Shown: positions 11,426 to 23,528, counted from the first letter of the stretch. The stretch: 64,000 nt of DNA from Tetrapyrgos nigripes (GCA_013368315.1 JAACJM010000059.1:186001-250000), one strand, 5' to 3'. Notes: generated by a model from the sequence alone, not told the origin. Program-made: numbers and translations.

Positions 11426-13488
11426 TTACACAGGTAGAACACTGGTTTCTGGGCCTGTTCGCCGAACGAATTAGTACTTATCCTGAACACACATTCAATG
11501 TAGCAAAGCGAGGGGATAGACTCACCAGAGTCAGCAGTAAGAGTAGGGAATGGTGTCGCTTTGCAAGAACCTTCGATGTCTGCCATGGTCTTCCCTGCAG
11601 GTAGGGTGGGTTGTTTAGTGTTTGCTGCGGGAACGGGGATTACATCGGAGCAATCGACGAGTTTATTGCGATTTTGTCCAAGAATAGCCATTTTGGACAT
11701 GGCAGCGCGGAAAGCGTTGGCCATTCGGTCGTGGTTGTCTGGAAGAATATTACCACGTAAGCATAGACTCGAAGTAAAACTATGTCAATGGATAAGAGTG
11801 ACTTTGAGAGACATACCGACGAAAGATTGCCATTCACAAGCCGTGCTGTATCACGCAGAGTCAGTCAAGGATTCCCAAGCTAACATTGGATTAATTACCC
11901 GGGATGACGAGCAATTCTTGCATCTGACTGGAGACGAAGCTCTCCTTCCAATGGCGATCTAACTTCACCGACTTGAAGTTTCCCGCCACCTGGAATGGTG
12001 TCGCCGACTAGGAGAGTCTGTAAGATTGTAAATATTGATTGTCTTCATCAGGATATCGTTATTTCAACGTGCAACTTGAGAAACCCACCTCAATGAAAAA
12101 TTGAGAATCAAACAAACCAGGAGTTGAATCAAAAGGAGATCCCTACAAGCGCATCAAGATGGAGTTGAAACAGCTTGTAATAGGCTTTAACTCCCAGGAT
12201 AGTACTCACAGCAATATTTGGATTGACATGATCCTGAGCAGCGATGGAATGAGAGGCAAGCAATGCGACAAGCTCATTGGGTGTGAAACCTGCATCAGCG
12301 AATCGTTTGAGGATCTGGTCGATCGGATCCGAAGGCTCAGGAACAAGATCTGGGGGAGAGGGTTGCGTAACGTTGGGACGTCCGGCGAGAAATTCGAGGC
12401 GAGGGGATCCTCTGTAGTTTTGTGAAAAATGAATGAGTTGGTAATAAACAACTCGTCAGTCAAAAAAAGGTTATCGCAATATGAAAGGAAGAGTTCACAT
12501 ACGGGCAGTTGGAGACACCTACAGCACCCGCGAATTGAATGCTAGGTAGAGGATTGGTGAGGATTGGGTTGTAGCGTAATGAAAAAAGTCAGAGACGTAC
12601 AAGTCACCGAAAGAGACCCCATGTTTGATGGCAAGCGGCCTTTGAAGTTCAACAATGTCGTCAACACCATTATTAGCGGCTGCAAAATAGGCAGAATCCA
12701 CGGTAAAGGTCAAATCATACGACTGGGGAGAGATCTATATGTACTCACGGAAAGCGCCTTCGATGTCGATGAAGTGCATGATGGAGCCATCAGCCCCATT
12801 GCCTCTGCATTGAAGAACATGATTGAGAGCGGCGATTAAGAGAGGAAAAAGGAACATGATAATGGTACTGACCCAAATTGACCTTTTCTATTCAACTCTT
12901 TCGAGAAGCCAATAGCGTCGTGGAAAGTCAACTAGATAGTACGAGAAAATCCAGACATGTCAACCCTAAGTATGGTCTTAGGCTTGATTCATACGCACAC
13001 GAAGAGACTAAAATACGAAGAATGTAGCGTGGATGAAGGGAAAAGTTCGTGAGCATTGAAATGACGAGTGTTTGAACAAGTAAAACTTACTTCATGGACT
13101 TCTTCACCTGTTCAGATTCATGCAAGTGAGTGGGTATTGTAGCAAAGCGAAAAGGATGATCAGGAAAGAATGAAACACGAACCACATTCGTTATCAAACC
13201 TGCACAGTTTAAACAGGGATAATCAGTTACAAGACAAGGAGGAGAAATGATAATACTACCCACAGATTTGCCTGCAGATCATCTAAAACGTCGAACCAGA
13301 CACAGCACTGTCGTATGAACCATGAGCGTCCGAGTCGGAATGGTCGATGGACTCCAAGGGATCAAAAAGAGGTTACCCACTTGAGCGTTAGCAGTCCGCT
13401 TGCCGTTGTTACAGACGAATCTGCGGAGAGGGTTGGCGTACACGGCCAAAAAGAATGGGAGAGTGGCGACTAAAGATTTGAGAAGCAT
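11426..13488 (-). CDS. Class II heme peroxidase, short-type manganese peroxidase
   Basis: A secreted lignin-modifying peroxidase that oxidises Mn2+ to Mn3+ using H2O2. The minus-strand start at 13488 gives a signal peptide (MLLKSLVATLPFFLAVYA) followed by short exons. Chained exons show CCVWFDVLDDLQANLW and then GEEVHESLRLTFHDAIGFS, which holds the distal Arg and His and two Glu (EEVHE) matching Mn ligands Glu36 and Glu40 of versatile peroxidase. Next come GNGADGS (calcium site), IQFAGAVGVSNCP, and LLASHSIAAQDHV with the proximal His and the Asp matching Asp175. Mn ligands are thus complete. The residue five before the proximal His is Ala, where lignin and versatile peroxidases carry the surface catalytic Trp, so direct oxidation of large aromatics is not expected. 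The C-terminus is short (ends near 11426 with SVLPV), placing it with short MnPs. Confidence 0.92.
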
Positions 13489-13614
13489 TTTCCGAGTCGT
13501 TTGAGCTGCACTGGAAGTCTTGGTTTGCAGGTAAGTGTAGAGAAGTGACAGAGAGAGAAGAGGAGAACCCAAAGGTCGTTGGAGGCGTGAGGTAGAGCGA
13601 AGGTACACAGACCC

Positions 13615-13622
13615 TTTTTATA
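13615..13622 (-). promoter_or_regulatory. TATA box of the manganese peroxidase gene
   Basis: TATAAAAA on the minus strand about 130 bp upstream of the ATG at 13488. Confidence 0.55.
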
Positions 13623-14527
13623 CGTTCGAGAGAATGGGATGCCAGCCGGGACCGTTGATCTGGTTCCTGTTACAGCTTATGGCTCTCGTGTCGGAATACG
13701 CATACATGCCCCACTGTCCTGAAGATGGTGCCGCCGTCTCGAATGCATGACATGGGAGTAGGAAACAGAATTTTGCAAGCTTCAAATAGGAGGTGATTCG
13801 GCATATCGAAGAAAGTGAAAGATAAAGGCTGTGGGGTTACGTTTAGCCTTTCAACAGACGTTGAAATAAGGCACGCTCTGAACTGCCACATGAAGATTCG
13901 ACAGGTACGAGGGTAATATGCCGCGCTCTGTGAACGATTCGGAGGTTTGATTGGGCGTCGAAGGCCTGATCCGGAGAATAATGAGTTGCCGAATGTCCTC
14001 TTACCGCCACAATTCGCTGGTACTTTATATCAACTGCAACAAATGCCTCACTAGAAGCAGTCTTCGCGGTTGAAAACAAAAACAGGAAAGGAAGTCACCG
14101 AGACGAAATCTGGAGGCCCTGAGACACAGGAATGAATGCAGGAACGTTCCATTGAGATATGCCAATGACAAACTGAGCGCGGATTTGCAATCGCTGTGTT
14201 GCTTGTATCATGTATGTTGGAGAGACCGGGTCACCGAGGCGGCTTCTTGTTCTTGGCACGTCTCGGAGAACGTGGAGTTGGAGTCACTTGGACAGCGGCG
14301 TAGGTGATCATACAACTCCTGCGTAGTCAAACCTGAGGCCTGAGGAAGGACAGCCAATCATGGCGAGGGTAAATGTCAGCCAGTTCCATGTGGCCCTGTT
14401 TGCCACTGCCGCTTGGTTACCATGTTTGTTCCAAAAGCCGTTGACACTCAACGCGTCACTAGAAGCGCGTCCTTTAAACCAAACCTCCATCTAGTACAAC
14501 ACCTCGACGAGTACTTCCTCTAGAAAA
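13623..14527. other. Divergent promoter region between the peroxidase and the MYND gene
   Basis: About 0.9 kb with no supported gene. A minus-strand frame at 13843-14079 contains EAFVAVDIKYQRIVAV, faintly like the N-terminal core of class 3 lipases, but nothing else of such a gene can be chained. I treat it as chance or a very old remnant. Confidence 0.4.
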
Positions 14528-16549
14528 ATGCCACATGAAGAGCTCAATATACCCCCGATAACGACTGCAGTACTCCAAGCGTGCCAAAAGTGCTTCAAAG
14601 ACGATACAAGGGAAGCTCTGTCAAGATGTTCCAAATGTCGAAGCGTTGCTTATTGCGGTGCAGGTACATACGTTTCCACGCACTTGCTATGGTTTATCTG
14701 ACGATTAATGCCTTGAACCGGGCATTAAGCTTGCCAAAAGGTCGTACTCTTCAAAGTCCCTTTTTTATCTTTCATGACAGACATCGACGTGTTACCCTTG
14801 GCTGTCACCGGTCTCCATTTGTGCTTCTGCATACTACTCTTCATACGTTTTTTGTTCACATACTCACCGATTACATTCCCACAGGCTGACTGGAAAGGAC
14901 ACAAGGTGATCTGCAAAGCAATGTCCTCTCTCGATGACATATCGATATACCACTTGACCGACGCAATCTCCACCGATCTTGAAGCTACAAACAGAATATG
15001 CGAAGAAAACGCCCAGAATGAGACACGAGCTATCCAGTTGGCACTCCGTCGGTCCATGACCGTTCAAGAGCGAAACCTTGTGGGATGGCAGCCCAAGTGT
15101 TACGGTTGGTGAGCAGCCTTTTTTGATAGCTGATGAACCATTTTTTCTGAGTCTATTCGTTACTCAGCGCTCGTACTGACCGCATCATCCGTCTCGAAAA
15201 GTCCGCAGACCATGCATCCTTAGGCTGTTGCCCAGACTGCCGTCTCGCTTTCTACTGCTCTCAAGAGCACTGGGACGCTGTCAAACACTTTCATACCGGG
15301 CCCTCGAAGGAACGTGATGGTCTATCCCAGTGTCAAATGAACCAACAATTTCGTATGGATATCCGGTTTCAATACTCCGTTCCTGATGCTGGTCCGTTCA
15401 TGTGGGCGCCGGAAAGGAGCAAGCCGATTTGGGAGCCGCTCAAAGCCGGGGATGAAGGGACTACGTGCTGGGAGGAAGAGTTTGGGAAGGATTTAGAGAT
15501 GGCAATGCAAGGCGCTAGGGTTCCAGTGGTTATCCCGTTCTTGAGAGCTGCGTCAAGGGGGCTGTCGATGCCTTTGACGATCTTGTATGCGCTGCAGAAG
15601 TTGCATGGAGAAGACCAGGTGTGGACGAGCAAAGATACGTTAGTGATCCATGTGAGTCCCGAGACCTCCTGTTCGTCGGGCCGGACCTCTCACCATGTCG
15701 CAGATAATGGGTGCGTCGATATCCAAGGAGATGATGAGCGCACAGTTATTTGAAGAGATCCTCCATCGCATTCCCAACGTCAAGACGCTAAAGGTGCGTC
15801 TGTTTGACGTACATTTATCTTCTATCATGACGATGATGACTGAAAAACTCTTCATTTACACAGCTTGTATTGATTGGTCCTGAAGTTCCCGACTCGGGAT
15901 CCGTCGAAATGGAGACTTGTCCGTGAGTGAGTTCTCTTTCCAGGCCGTGGAGGGCTATCTGGAACGCTGACAAACTGACTACACAGAGACTGTACTCGCA
16001 AGCGAAGGAAGCGCATACATGCGCATCATTCTATGTAGGTATTCGCTGTCCTCCTCTTGCTTTGTCAACTTATCCAGTTAAAGGTTGTATCATGACTACG
16101 TCCATCGCCAGTCCACCAAATTCGTCGCTCCCGACTTGGCAATCGCCTTCAACTCGGGTGCGTCTGAATTGGCGACCGACGGATCTGGAACCGGTCCTGG
16201 CGCGTCGTGGAAAGAGACGATCAAGCTCCTCGTTGAGAAGAAGATTCCCAGTGTTTTTACTGTGAGTTCGTTTGGCGATGGCGTTGTGTCCAATCCGGCA
16301 CTATGCTCTAGACCCCTACCATATCTGTACTGATGCTCTCCTCCCCAACCTGGTGCGCAGTCCTTTAACCATTCCGAAGCCACGACCGAATCGCAGACAC
16401 TCAGGGACTATGGAGCGACGTTACTTGCTACCGAGGACTTGGGACCTCGGAAGAACCCCTGGGGATCGATGCATTTGATTCCAGAGCCCAACAATATTAC
16501 AGGATGGTATGGAGAGAACATGTGGTTTACTGGAGGGTTTAAGGGTTGA
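14528..16549 (+). CDS. MYND zinc-finger protein with MSS51-like C-terminal domain
   Basis: Start MPHEELNIPP at 14528. The first MYND finger needs three exons. The first (14528-14663) ends in RCSKCRSVAYCGA, an 11-nt microexon (14730-14740) supplies ACQK, and the third resumes at 14885 with ADWKGHKVICK. Without the microexon the frame hits a stop at once. A second zinc motif follows across an intron near 15111 (KCYGC, then CCPDCRLAFYCSQEHWDAVKHFH). The rest (from about residue 190) is a globular domain ending GWYGENMWFTGGFKG at 16549. It resembles the C-terminal domain of MSS51-type mitochondrial translation proteins common in fungi (family name from memory). At least four more introns lie between 15650 and 16370. 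MYND fingers bind proline-rich partners; the function here is unknown. Confidence 0.8.
14730..14740 (+). other. 11-nt microexon of the MYND gene
   Basis: CTTGCCAAAAG, preceded by AG (14728-14729) and followed by GT (14741-14742). Splicing it in turns a frame that stops (GCA GGC TGA) into one that completes the MYND cysteine/histidine ladder (CGA-ACQKADWKGHKVIC). Confidence 0.75.
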
Positions 16550-17436
16550 TTGAGGGCGAGAGATTAGCTTGGTCAGTGACGGCCCCGGGACAGGTGGAGT
16601 CTTCGGTCAGAAGATTTTGAGCAGGGACTCATTGTGACGGCAGCGCCATGGGGTTCTCTAGAAAGTCGACTTTTCTTGCGGTGGAGTTGAGCGGGCGTAT
16701 GTATGTATGACTTGCCGGGGACTGGATGTGATTTCGAAGGTTTTTGTATGTAAGATAACACCAGATGCCTTATCTTTGATTGACGCTAGAATTGCAGAGC
16801 CGAGATGTCATATCAATCTTGCCTTGAACCCAGCCTCTATCTTACATTTTCGCCATGTAGGGAACATGGGCAGTCATAGCCTTAACTTTTTTGTTTTCCT
16901 TTTTTGGAATGCCGGTCGGATCAAGGTCCAGTCGGGAATCCCAGTGGCGTTGAGCTCCTTGACCAAAGTAAAGTCGTGGATTTCTTGGGCACTGGAAACT
17001 ATCGAGAATTGTAAATACAGGTCCTATGGTAGCCTCTGTCGTTGTCCGATACCCACTCTCAAAACGCCGCCAGTAGGCGCCGAGGGTTTCGAGATTGCCT
17101 CGAGGCTCTCCAGCAAATTCGCACGGTACTTGCTTTCTTTTCCTTTTTCATCAACTCATTTGATGTTGATGTTTTTGGCAGATCCAAGCGTAACAATACA
17201 CAATGCACACAAATTGTCTGCTTTATTTATCGTCCCCCAATCTAGGGTATAAAGCCCACCACATTTCCAGGGTGGGGTGGTCCTAGCCCTTTCTTGCTGT
17301 AATCTCATTCGATACGTTCAGCATTAGCAGAATTGTAACGCCCTCTAGTTCTCTCTTATCTTTTTCCCCGCCCCCAGCTTGAGGAGGGCATCCAGCGGCT
17401 CAATCAACCTACCTTTACCAGTTCTATCTTGCCATC
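16550..17436. other. Intergenic region with an unassigned minus-strand open frame
   Basis: A minus-strand frame open from about 17135 to 16850 reads CEFAGEPRGNLETLGAYWRR, followed by FESGYRTTTEATIGPVFTIL and more. It has coding-like composition but no start, no splice partners and no family I recognise. The plus-strand frame at 16707-17252 overlaps it and looks like its shadow. Status left open. Confidence 0.3.
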
Positions 17437-19288
17437 ATGTGCCATGATAGGCACGAACATTACGAATGCACCAACCCAGAACACATCACCGTGGAAGTCG
17501 GAGTAGAGCCAGTATGTTGACTTTTTCCCCTACACATGTATCAGTATCCTCAATTCCATTCTCCTAGCGATTCTGTCCAGGCTCAGAGGTTGACGCTCTC
17601 AGCCGCCAATTGATGCAGAAGCTCATGGCCGATGGGTACGCCGCAGCTCGTCGGACATGGGACTACAACCGTGCCGTCTGTATTGCAAACGGTGGTACTC
17701 CTGATGACGTGAGTTTTCGTTCCTTTAATCCACCGAGCTACATATTGAGCTTTCCTAATAGTCTGCATGCTACGGTCCCACTCCAGTACAGAGGGTGCGT
17801 CCTCAACTGAATTCATATATCATTTTACTTACTCAGACCTCATATACAGGAGATCGAGAGCTTCCTCGAGTTTACAGGTCTCCTTCCTAGACGTCCGGTG
17901 TATATCGAGGAGGAAGATCCAGAGCAAGATGTGGAAGAAGAAGAGGATACTTGTGACGAAGAAAATGGTCTTGAAGTTTGCCCTCCGACGCCCAAGAGTG
18001 GCCGGTGGCATCGACTTCTACCGCAGACCGAATCTCCGTTGAAGCTGCGCCGGCGCTCCACCACCCTCTCTCATACGATCACCAAAGCTGTGTCGCAGCC
18101 ATTCCTTCAAGCCCTTCCATCACGTCGTCGAAAATGTCTCTCCATGTCAGATTTGCCAAAAGCTAGTCCTCAGAACGTCCGTTCCCTTCTTCTCGGTATC
18201 ATATCGTCTTATCTGATGTCTGTTTATACTCTTAGGTCGGTGAAGCTATGGTGGCGTCGTCATCGTCCAAAAGCCCGGTCTTTGCTGCACCAGTGACTGG
18301 TAGATCCAGGGGTAACACTGTCTCGTCAAATGATTGTGCTTCTACGGTCAAACCTAGCCGATCTAAAAGTGACACTGTCGCCCCAACCACTACGACGTCT
18401 TCTACTACGCCCCCAATGTCACCAAAATCGACGGTATCCACACTGTTGCCTTTCGGTAGGAGATCCCGAAGTAACACGGTTTCATCGACCACTTCCACCA
18501 CGACATCTTCTACTATTCCGTCCAATTTTGCATTAGTGTTGCCGTTCAGGAGATCTAGGCGCAATACCATATCATCAACGAGCACTTCGTCGACCACGGC
18601 CTCGAGCTATTCCACTTCCACTTCATCTACCACTTCAACTACCACCACGTCACAATCTACCGTTGTATGGCGAAGTAAAAACGAGGACATCTATAACAAG
18701 CTCATTGAGAAGCATCCACGAATGTTCCCTGCCGAATACCACGAAGCTCGTAAACCCATTCGTGTTCCAAAGGGACAAATTCCTCCTTTCACCTTCACAC
18801 CTCCATCCGCTCATCAGTCCACGGTAATGCATAGTAGGAGACTGTCATACGACCCCACTCCCACTTCTCAATCACCCAGTCCTCTGAAATCAGAGGTTAA
18901 ACTCCCCACATCCGCTCCTCCTACACCGTCTGGTAGTCGTTCATCTTTTCGAGTTTCCCAACCCTTGGAAATCACAATCCGCAAATGGGAAGCTCCAGAG
19001 TGGATTCCCAGCTACCCTCCCCCTCCGACGCCTACAAGAATTATATCCTCAACGCCCAGGCTCAAAACTCAGGTCGACGAGCCAGCTCTCCATCTTCCAG
19101 TCTTGAAGCTATGGGAGAAATGCCTCGTTGGCTCGTTTGTGTTCTTTTTCCTCTCTCTTCTCCTCATTCCATTGATTTTGATCTATCTCTATGGAGGTTA
19201 CTATCTTTTCCCTGTCATCGGGCCTTTCATGATGTATGCCTGTCTCAAATCTCTTATTTTCCCCGATTCAAGTGAAAGCAAGTACTGA
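17437..19288 (+). CDS. Uncharacterised Ser/Thr-rich protein with a C-terminal membrane segment
   Basis: Start MCHDRHEHYECTNPEHIT at 17437. Exons chain through a small Cys-containing N-terminal part (EPRFCPGSEVDALSRQLMQK, CIANGGTPDD, SACYGPTPVQR), an acidic stretch (EEEDPEQDVEEEEDTCDEEN), and then a very Ser/Thr-rich low-complexity region (about 18250-18660). A proline-rich segment and one strong hydrophobic segment (VGSFVFFFLSLLLIPLILIY, about 19125-19190) follow near the C-terminus at 19288. Four introns are implied; the last (about 18178-18236) uses a GTCCGT donor and is least certain. No catalytic family is recognised. The layout suggests a single-pass membrane or tail-anchored protein. 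Confidence 0.65.
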
Positions 19289-19911
19289 ATCGTTCTTTTC
19301 TCTTTTCTCTTTTCAAATTTCTCTTTTCCTGAATCAAACTGACGGAAAATCCTGATCATTCTCTCCGCACTACATGACCCGCTAGCTTCTCTTCAAAAAG
19401 ACCACTCTTTCTCCACTTTTTTCTTCTTTTTCTTCCAATCATTGACTCACGCTCTTTACCAGACTTTCCTTAATTTTCTTTCCGTTTTCAAGTTCTGCGT
19501 CATTCTGACTGTCAATATTGTCGCTCCTTCAGCTTTTCTTTTTTTCTGCCTCTCAGCTACCTTTTCAAAGATTTTGACCGTGCCAAGAACTTATTCATTC
19601 ATTTATTGGGCATTAGGCTTTCAAATTGCTTTCGAATTGCTTTGCACGTCCCTCACATGTACATTATACCCGTCTCGATTTCATTGGGCATTAGGCATCA
19701 ATTTCTTCGGATTTTCTGTAGTTTAGTTATGGAGTGCTTAGAACCAAAATGTATTTGTATAAGACCTCAATAAAATATAATAAATTTTGTACACGACTTT
19801 AGGGGCCACATTCTCACGATACCTTGCGGATCTGCCAATCACAACTTCGTCGTTTGTCTCCTCAACTTGACTTCCATTACCCAACTATCCAAAGAAGCGA
19901 TTTGTTTACCA

Positions 19912-20827
19912 ATGTCTGAAGCTCAAGCGCCCACAGAAACAACCCCAACAAACCGAGAACGAGGGCGAGGACGCGGCAAATCCCGCGGTGGACTAGGCAA
20001 ATACCTTCGTGCTCGAGGTCGCGGCCGGGGCTATGGAAGACCAGCAGAGTTCCATAAACGCCTAGTATTAGAGGAAGAGGGAGAGGAAGAGCTTGACGAA
20101 GAAGAGATTGCGGAAAGGCAGCAGAAATATTCGCGAAGGCGGTTGGGAACTAACGCTGATCGATATGCGGAGTCAGAACCAGAGTTGGACTCTGACGGTA
20201 CGTTTTTGGTTGTCAAATGACTGCTGTTGGCATCTAGAGTGAAGCTAAGTGATCTTTATTGCTTCTCTGTCTGCTAGGTGAACCTATTGTCGAACCAGAA
20301 GTCGATTTATCTGCTTTCCTCGAGAAACAACGATTATCTGAAGACCCTGGATCTTCTACGGTTGCGAAAGACGTGGAAGATGATGACGTGGACCATACAC
20401 TCTCGCAGTACTCATCTAAACCAGTACAGGCGACTGCTGCTGATCGCAAGGGCAAAGTACAGCAAGTTGAGTGGGATGACGACCTGGAAGAGATGATGCG
20501 CGAAAAAACCTCTGCAGACGCAACGAGAGGTCAGTGTTCTTTTTCGTCTCCTTCTCATTATCCTGAGCATATGGGGTCTGTTCTCTGCAGATTTGAAACA
20601 TCGTTTCCGGGAGAAATCAGAAAAGCTGCGTCGCAAACCTGTCGCTACAACTACTCGAGCCCAGAAACAAGGTGGGATTTATACATCCATATGTCGTTTC
20701 TCTATTGCAGACACAGAACCCAGAAGCATCGTATGTGGATGCGCCTCCTCTTCCCGTACCCGAAGACATCAAACCCAAAACACAGATGGAGGAAATGGAA
20801 GATTTTTTAGACGAGCTATTGTCGTAA
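19912..20827 (+). CDS. RGG-rich acidic protein, uncharacterised
   Basis: The start is taken at MSEAQAPTETTP (19912); an in-frame ATG at 19867 is possible. The N-terminus is Arg/Gly rich (RERGRGRGKSRGG, RARGRGRGYGR), typical of RNA-binding or nucleolar proteins. An acidic helical region (LEEEGEEELDEEEIAERQQK) follows. After an intron (20198-20277) comes a Glu/Asp-rich part with WDDDLEEMMREKTSADA, then DLKHRFREKSEKLRRKP, and a short conserved-looking C-terminus MEEMEDFLDELLS ending at 20827. The last intron appears to use an acceptor ending in CCAG near 20727 to keep frame. I do not recognise the family. A role in RNA metabolism is only suggested by composition. Confidence 0.7.
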
Positions 20828-21049
20828 CATTGTCTAACAGCACTTTTGGAATACAGTCGATTTTACCCCATATTATGTGCAGTTTGATGGTCGGCGCAAG
20901 GTCTGGCCCGATGTTAGCCGACCCACAGCTGTCTGTTCCACTAAATGCTGTTGCGCAGGCTGACATGCTTAGCTAAAGATACATTTCGTCAACTTTCAAA
21001 ATACATCATCGACTTCCATCTATGTAACCTTGGAACCGTTCTTATTCCC

Positions 21050-21670
21050 TCACTGCGCTGGTTGCTCCCCGCATATGCAAATCGTTCCCGGTCTCCATCT
21101 TTGCCCGCATCCATAGCAAAACTCGGTTCTGCAGCGACAGACTATATGATAACAACCTAGTGCCTTCTCCACAATCTGCTTACACCCAGGGCACGTCTGC
21201 CATTTCTTCTCCTTTGCCAACTCCCGTACTTGTTTCTCTGCAATCTCCTCTGGTGAAGGCGGGCACTTGCTATAGGGATGCGCTTTCTGTTTGCACTTTA
21301 GGCAAACGCTGGTTTTACAAGATGGGCAAGTCATTGTAGAACCGAAGGCGAGGGATGACCCGACGAACTTGGAACATCGTGGATTAGGGCAGTATATGCG
21401 ATTTCTCGGCGCTACGGAGAATTCCCGAAGCTTTTCGTGAATACGACGGGTGAGTGGGGAATCGTTCCCTAGCACGGGGCAGAGTGATCCCAGAAGAAAA
21501 GGTGTGCGACAGCATCGAGGAGGGAAGGATGTCTCGTCGTCAATACAAGACTTGACAAAGTTTTCCAAGCAGGACCGGCAATAGTAGTGGCCGCAGGGCG
21601 GTCCGTAGGCTTTCTGACTCTGTAGGCTGGTCAATGGCATGATTTCAGAGCAGACCAGGCACTGTATCTG
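21050..21670 (-). CDS. RBR-type E3 ubiquitin ligase (RING1-IBR-RING2), N-terminally short copy
   Basis: The minus-strand frame reads a RING1 (CLVCSEI, then GPPCGHYYCRSCLENFVKSC and PPRCCRTPF), an IBR (YCPNPRCSKFVGS, CPSCKTSVCLKCKQKAHPYS) and an Rcat/RING2 (WQTCPGCKQIVEKALGCYHI, VCRCRTEFCYGCG). The Cys in ALGCYH is in the position of the catalytic cysteine that accepts ubiquitin. The gene stops at 21050 right after Rcat. The helical N-terminal region present in the neighbouring paralogue (22228-23528) cannot be assembled upstream of 21670: candidate exons in 21680-21990 run into stops. This may be a truncated duplicate, or its first exon is too diverged to see. Confidence 0.75.
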   Translation of the reverse strand, partial: QIQCLVCSEIMPLTSLQSQKAYGPPCGHYYCRSCLENFVKSCIDDETSFPPRCCRTPFLLGSLCPVLGNDSPLTRRIHEKLREFSVAPRNRIYCPNPRCSKFVGSSLAFGSTMTCPSCKTSVCLKCKQKAHPYSKCPPSPEEIAEKQVRELAKEKKWQTCPGCKQIVEKALGCYHIVCRCRTEFCYGCGQRWRPGTICICGEQPAQ

Positions 21671-22227
21671 TATCGGTTTTCTGGGGGAACACGGTGTTGA
21701 GGACGGAATGGCATGAGATAGCTATGTCGATACTCACAAGGGCGGCATATTATGTCAATGCTGTTCTTTCACTGACAACTTCGTGACCACCAAACCACTA
21801 GGATTCTGAGAATGCTCGAGGTAATGAGTGTACTTGATAGACAACGAGCTGACTCTGAGACACACTATTGTCACGCATGGCGCCGAATGGTGAGACACAA
21901 GCTCGGAATCTACTAAAAAAGGATCCGGAATGGTGCTCTACTTCGACACTCACCGGTATTCAGTGAGATGAATTCGAAGTCAGTCTAATAAATATGTAGA
22001 ATTACACTACAGTTCTTATACACATTCGGTCATAATACACCTTAACGTACATACATGGAAGACTAGAATGGGCACTTGATAAGCAGAAACCGGCAGATTT
22101 GAAATACAACATAGGAAACGAGAAAGCCACTTCAACCTGGCTCGAGCTGGAAAAGGTAGGCCGAGTTTCAGGAAATCGACATCTTCATATCGCGTTCCCC
22201 GCCTTTCGCCCCTTCTTGGTGTCACCT

Positions 22228-23528
22228 TCATTCCTCACGCCCACCACACACACAAACCGTTCCCCTCGTCCACTTCTCCCCACACCCATAACAAAATTCC
22301 TCTCCACACCTACACACCATATGAAAACACCCCTCCGTCTTCTCCACCATGTGTTTACACCCAGGGCAGGTCTGCCATTTCTGGGATTTCGCCAGATCCC
22401 GGGCTTGTCGATCTAAGAGTTCTGATGGGGAGGGAGGACACTGTGGACGCCCAAGAACATGATGAATATGAGCCGACTGGAGTTGTTTACAATGTCGACA
22501 AATCGTAGTGTTGCATGAGGGGCAGAGGAATTGCGATGGACTGTGTTTAAGTGCGAGGGTGGGAAGGGTGTTTGTGGAACCGATGAAGATGGAGCACCGG
22601 GGATTAGGACAATATACGCGGTCTTTTGACGCTATGGAGAATTCTCGTGATTTCTCATGAAGACGACGGACGAGGGTCCAGTTTGAGTTTGATAGGGCTA
22701 GGGAGATGGAATAGTTGGAGGAGGTTGAGGATGTAGATGTACGGCTGGAGCTGGAGGAAGGGGAAGGTTCTAGAAGATCTGGACCCAGGGGAAAAGGTTT
22801 CCGACAACACTGAGGTGGGAAAGAGGATTCGTCTTGGACAGATGAGTTGACGAAATCTTCGAGACAGGACTCGCAGTAGAAATGTCCACATGGCGCCTCG
22901 AAATATGTGAGAGGGGAAATCGTTTCGGAGCAGACTAGACATCGTCGTGTTTCTCTGAATCACTGAATGAGAAAAACTGCAGTGGTATGTATGAAACTAG
23001 AACTCACGATATATAATCCTCTGCTACTGGCTCTGGGCTCGGCGTTGCAATATAGGACAAGTCGGATGTCGAAGATGCACTGAAAATATCCGAAACATGT
23101 CAGAAGGGAAGTGAGATAAAAAATGAGCAACCCGAGACTCACGACGGCAGAGAGAATGAAGAGAGACCTGGCAATCCTGCTCTTGGCTCAATAGGCCGGG
23201 GTAGCTCAACCTCATCATCATCATCCGCTAGGTCATCAACATAGTCAATGGAAGACGCTGGTGAGAGCGGCCTTTCTGGTAGTGACTGTTGCTGCCGTTG
23301 TTGACCGCCCCCATTCCCCATAATCGTCGACCTCGACATCCTATCCCTAGTCCGACCATGTTCCTGCAAATAAAGCTCAAAATCCTCCTCTAGCAACCTA
23401 AACGCAATCTGTTCGTCTGTCTCCCCAGTCACTTCGAGTCCTAGGCTTGAGTTATATTCCTCGATGTCCTGAAGGGCCAGTTGGGCAATCAACAAAGATG
23501 TTGCTGCATCGATGTCGTGAAGTGCCAT
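22228..23528 (-). CDS. RBR-type E3 ubiquitin ligase (RING1-IBR-RING2)
   Basis: Start MALHDIDAATSLLIAQL (23528). Exon 1 is an acidic helical region (EEDFELYLQEHGRTRDRMSR), followed by a small exon (about 23027-23087) and then the RBR exon. RBR motifs: CLVCSETIS and PCGHFYCESCLEDFVNS (RING1), RVYCPNPRCSIFIGS and CPSCNTTICRHCKQ (IBR), WQTCPGCKHMVEKTEGCFHM and VCRCGEEFCYGCG (Rcat, with the catalytic Cys in EGCFH). A Ser-rich insertion of about 25 residues separates RING1 from IBR. It stops at 22228. It is clearly paralogous to 21050-21670 and both lie in the same direction, so this is a tandem duplication. RBR ligases transfer ubiquitin through a Cys intermediate; the substrate is unknown. Confidence 0.85.

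Noticed and set aside
13843..14079. Possible class 3 lipase remnant on the minus strand
   Set aside because: Only a short stretch (EAFVAVDIKYQRIVAV) is suggestive; no GxSxG motif or further exon found.
16707..17252. Plus-strand frame of 181 codons
   Set aside because: Composition is poor and it overlaps a more coding-like minus-strand frame; no family recognised in either.
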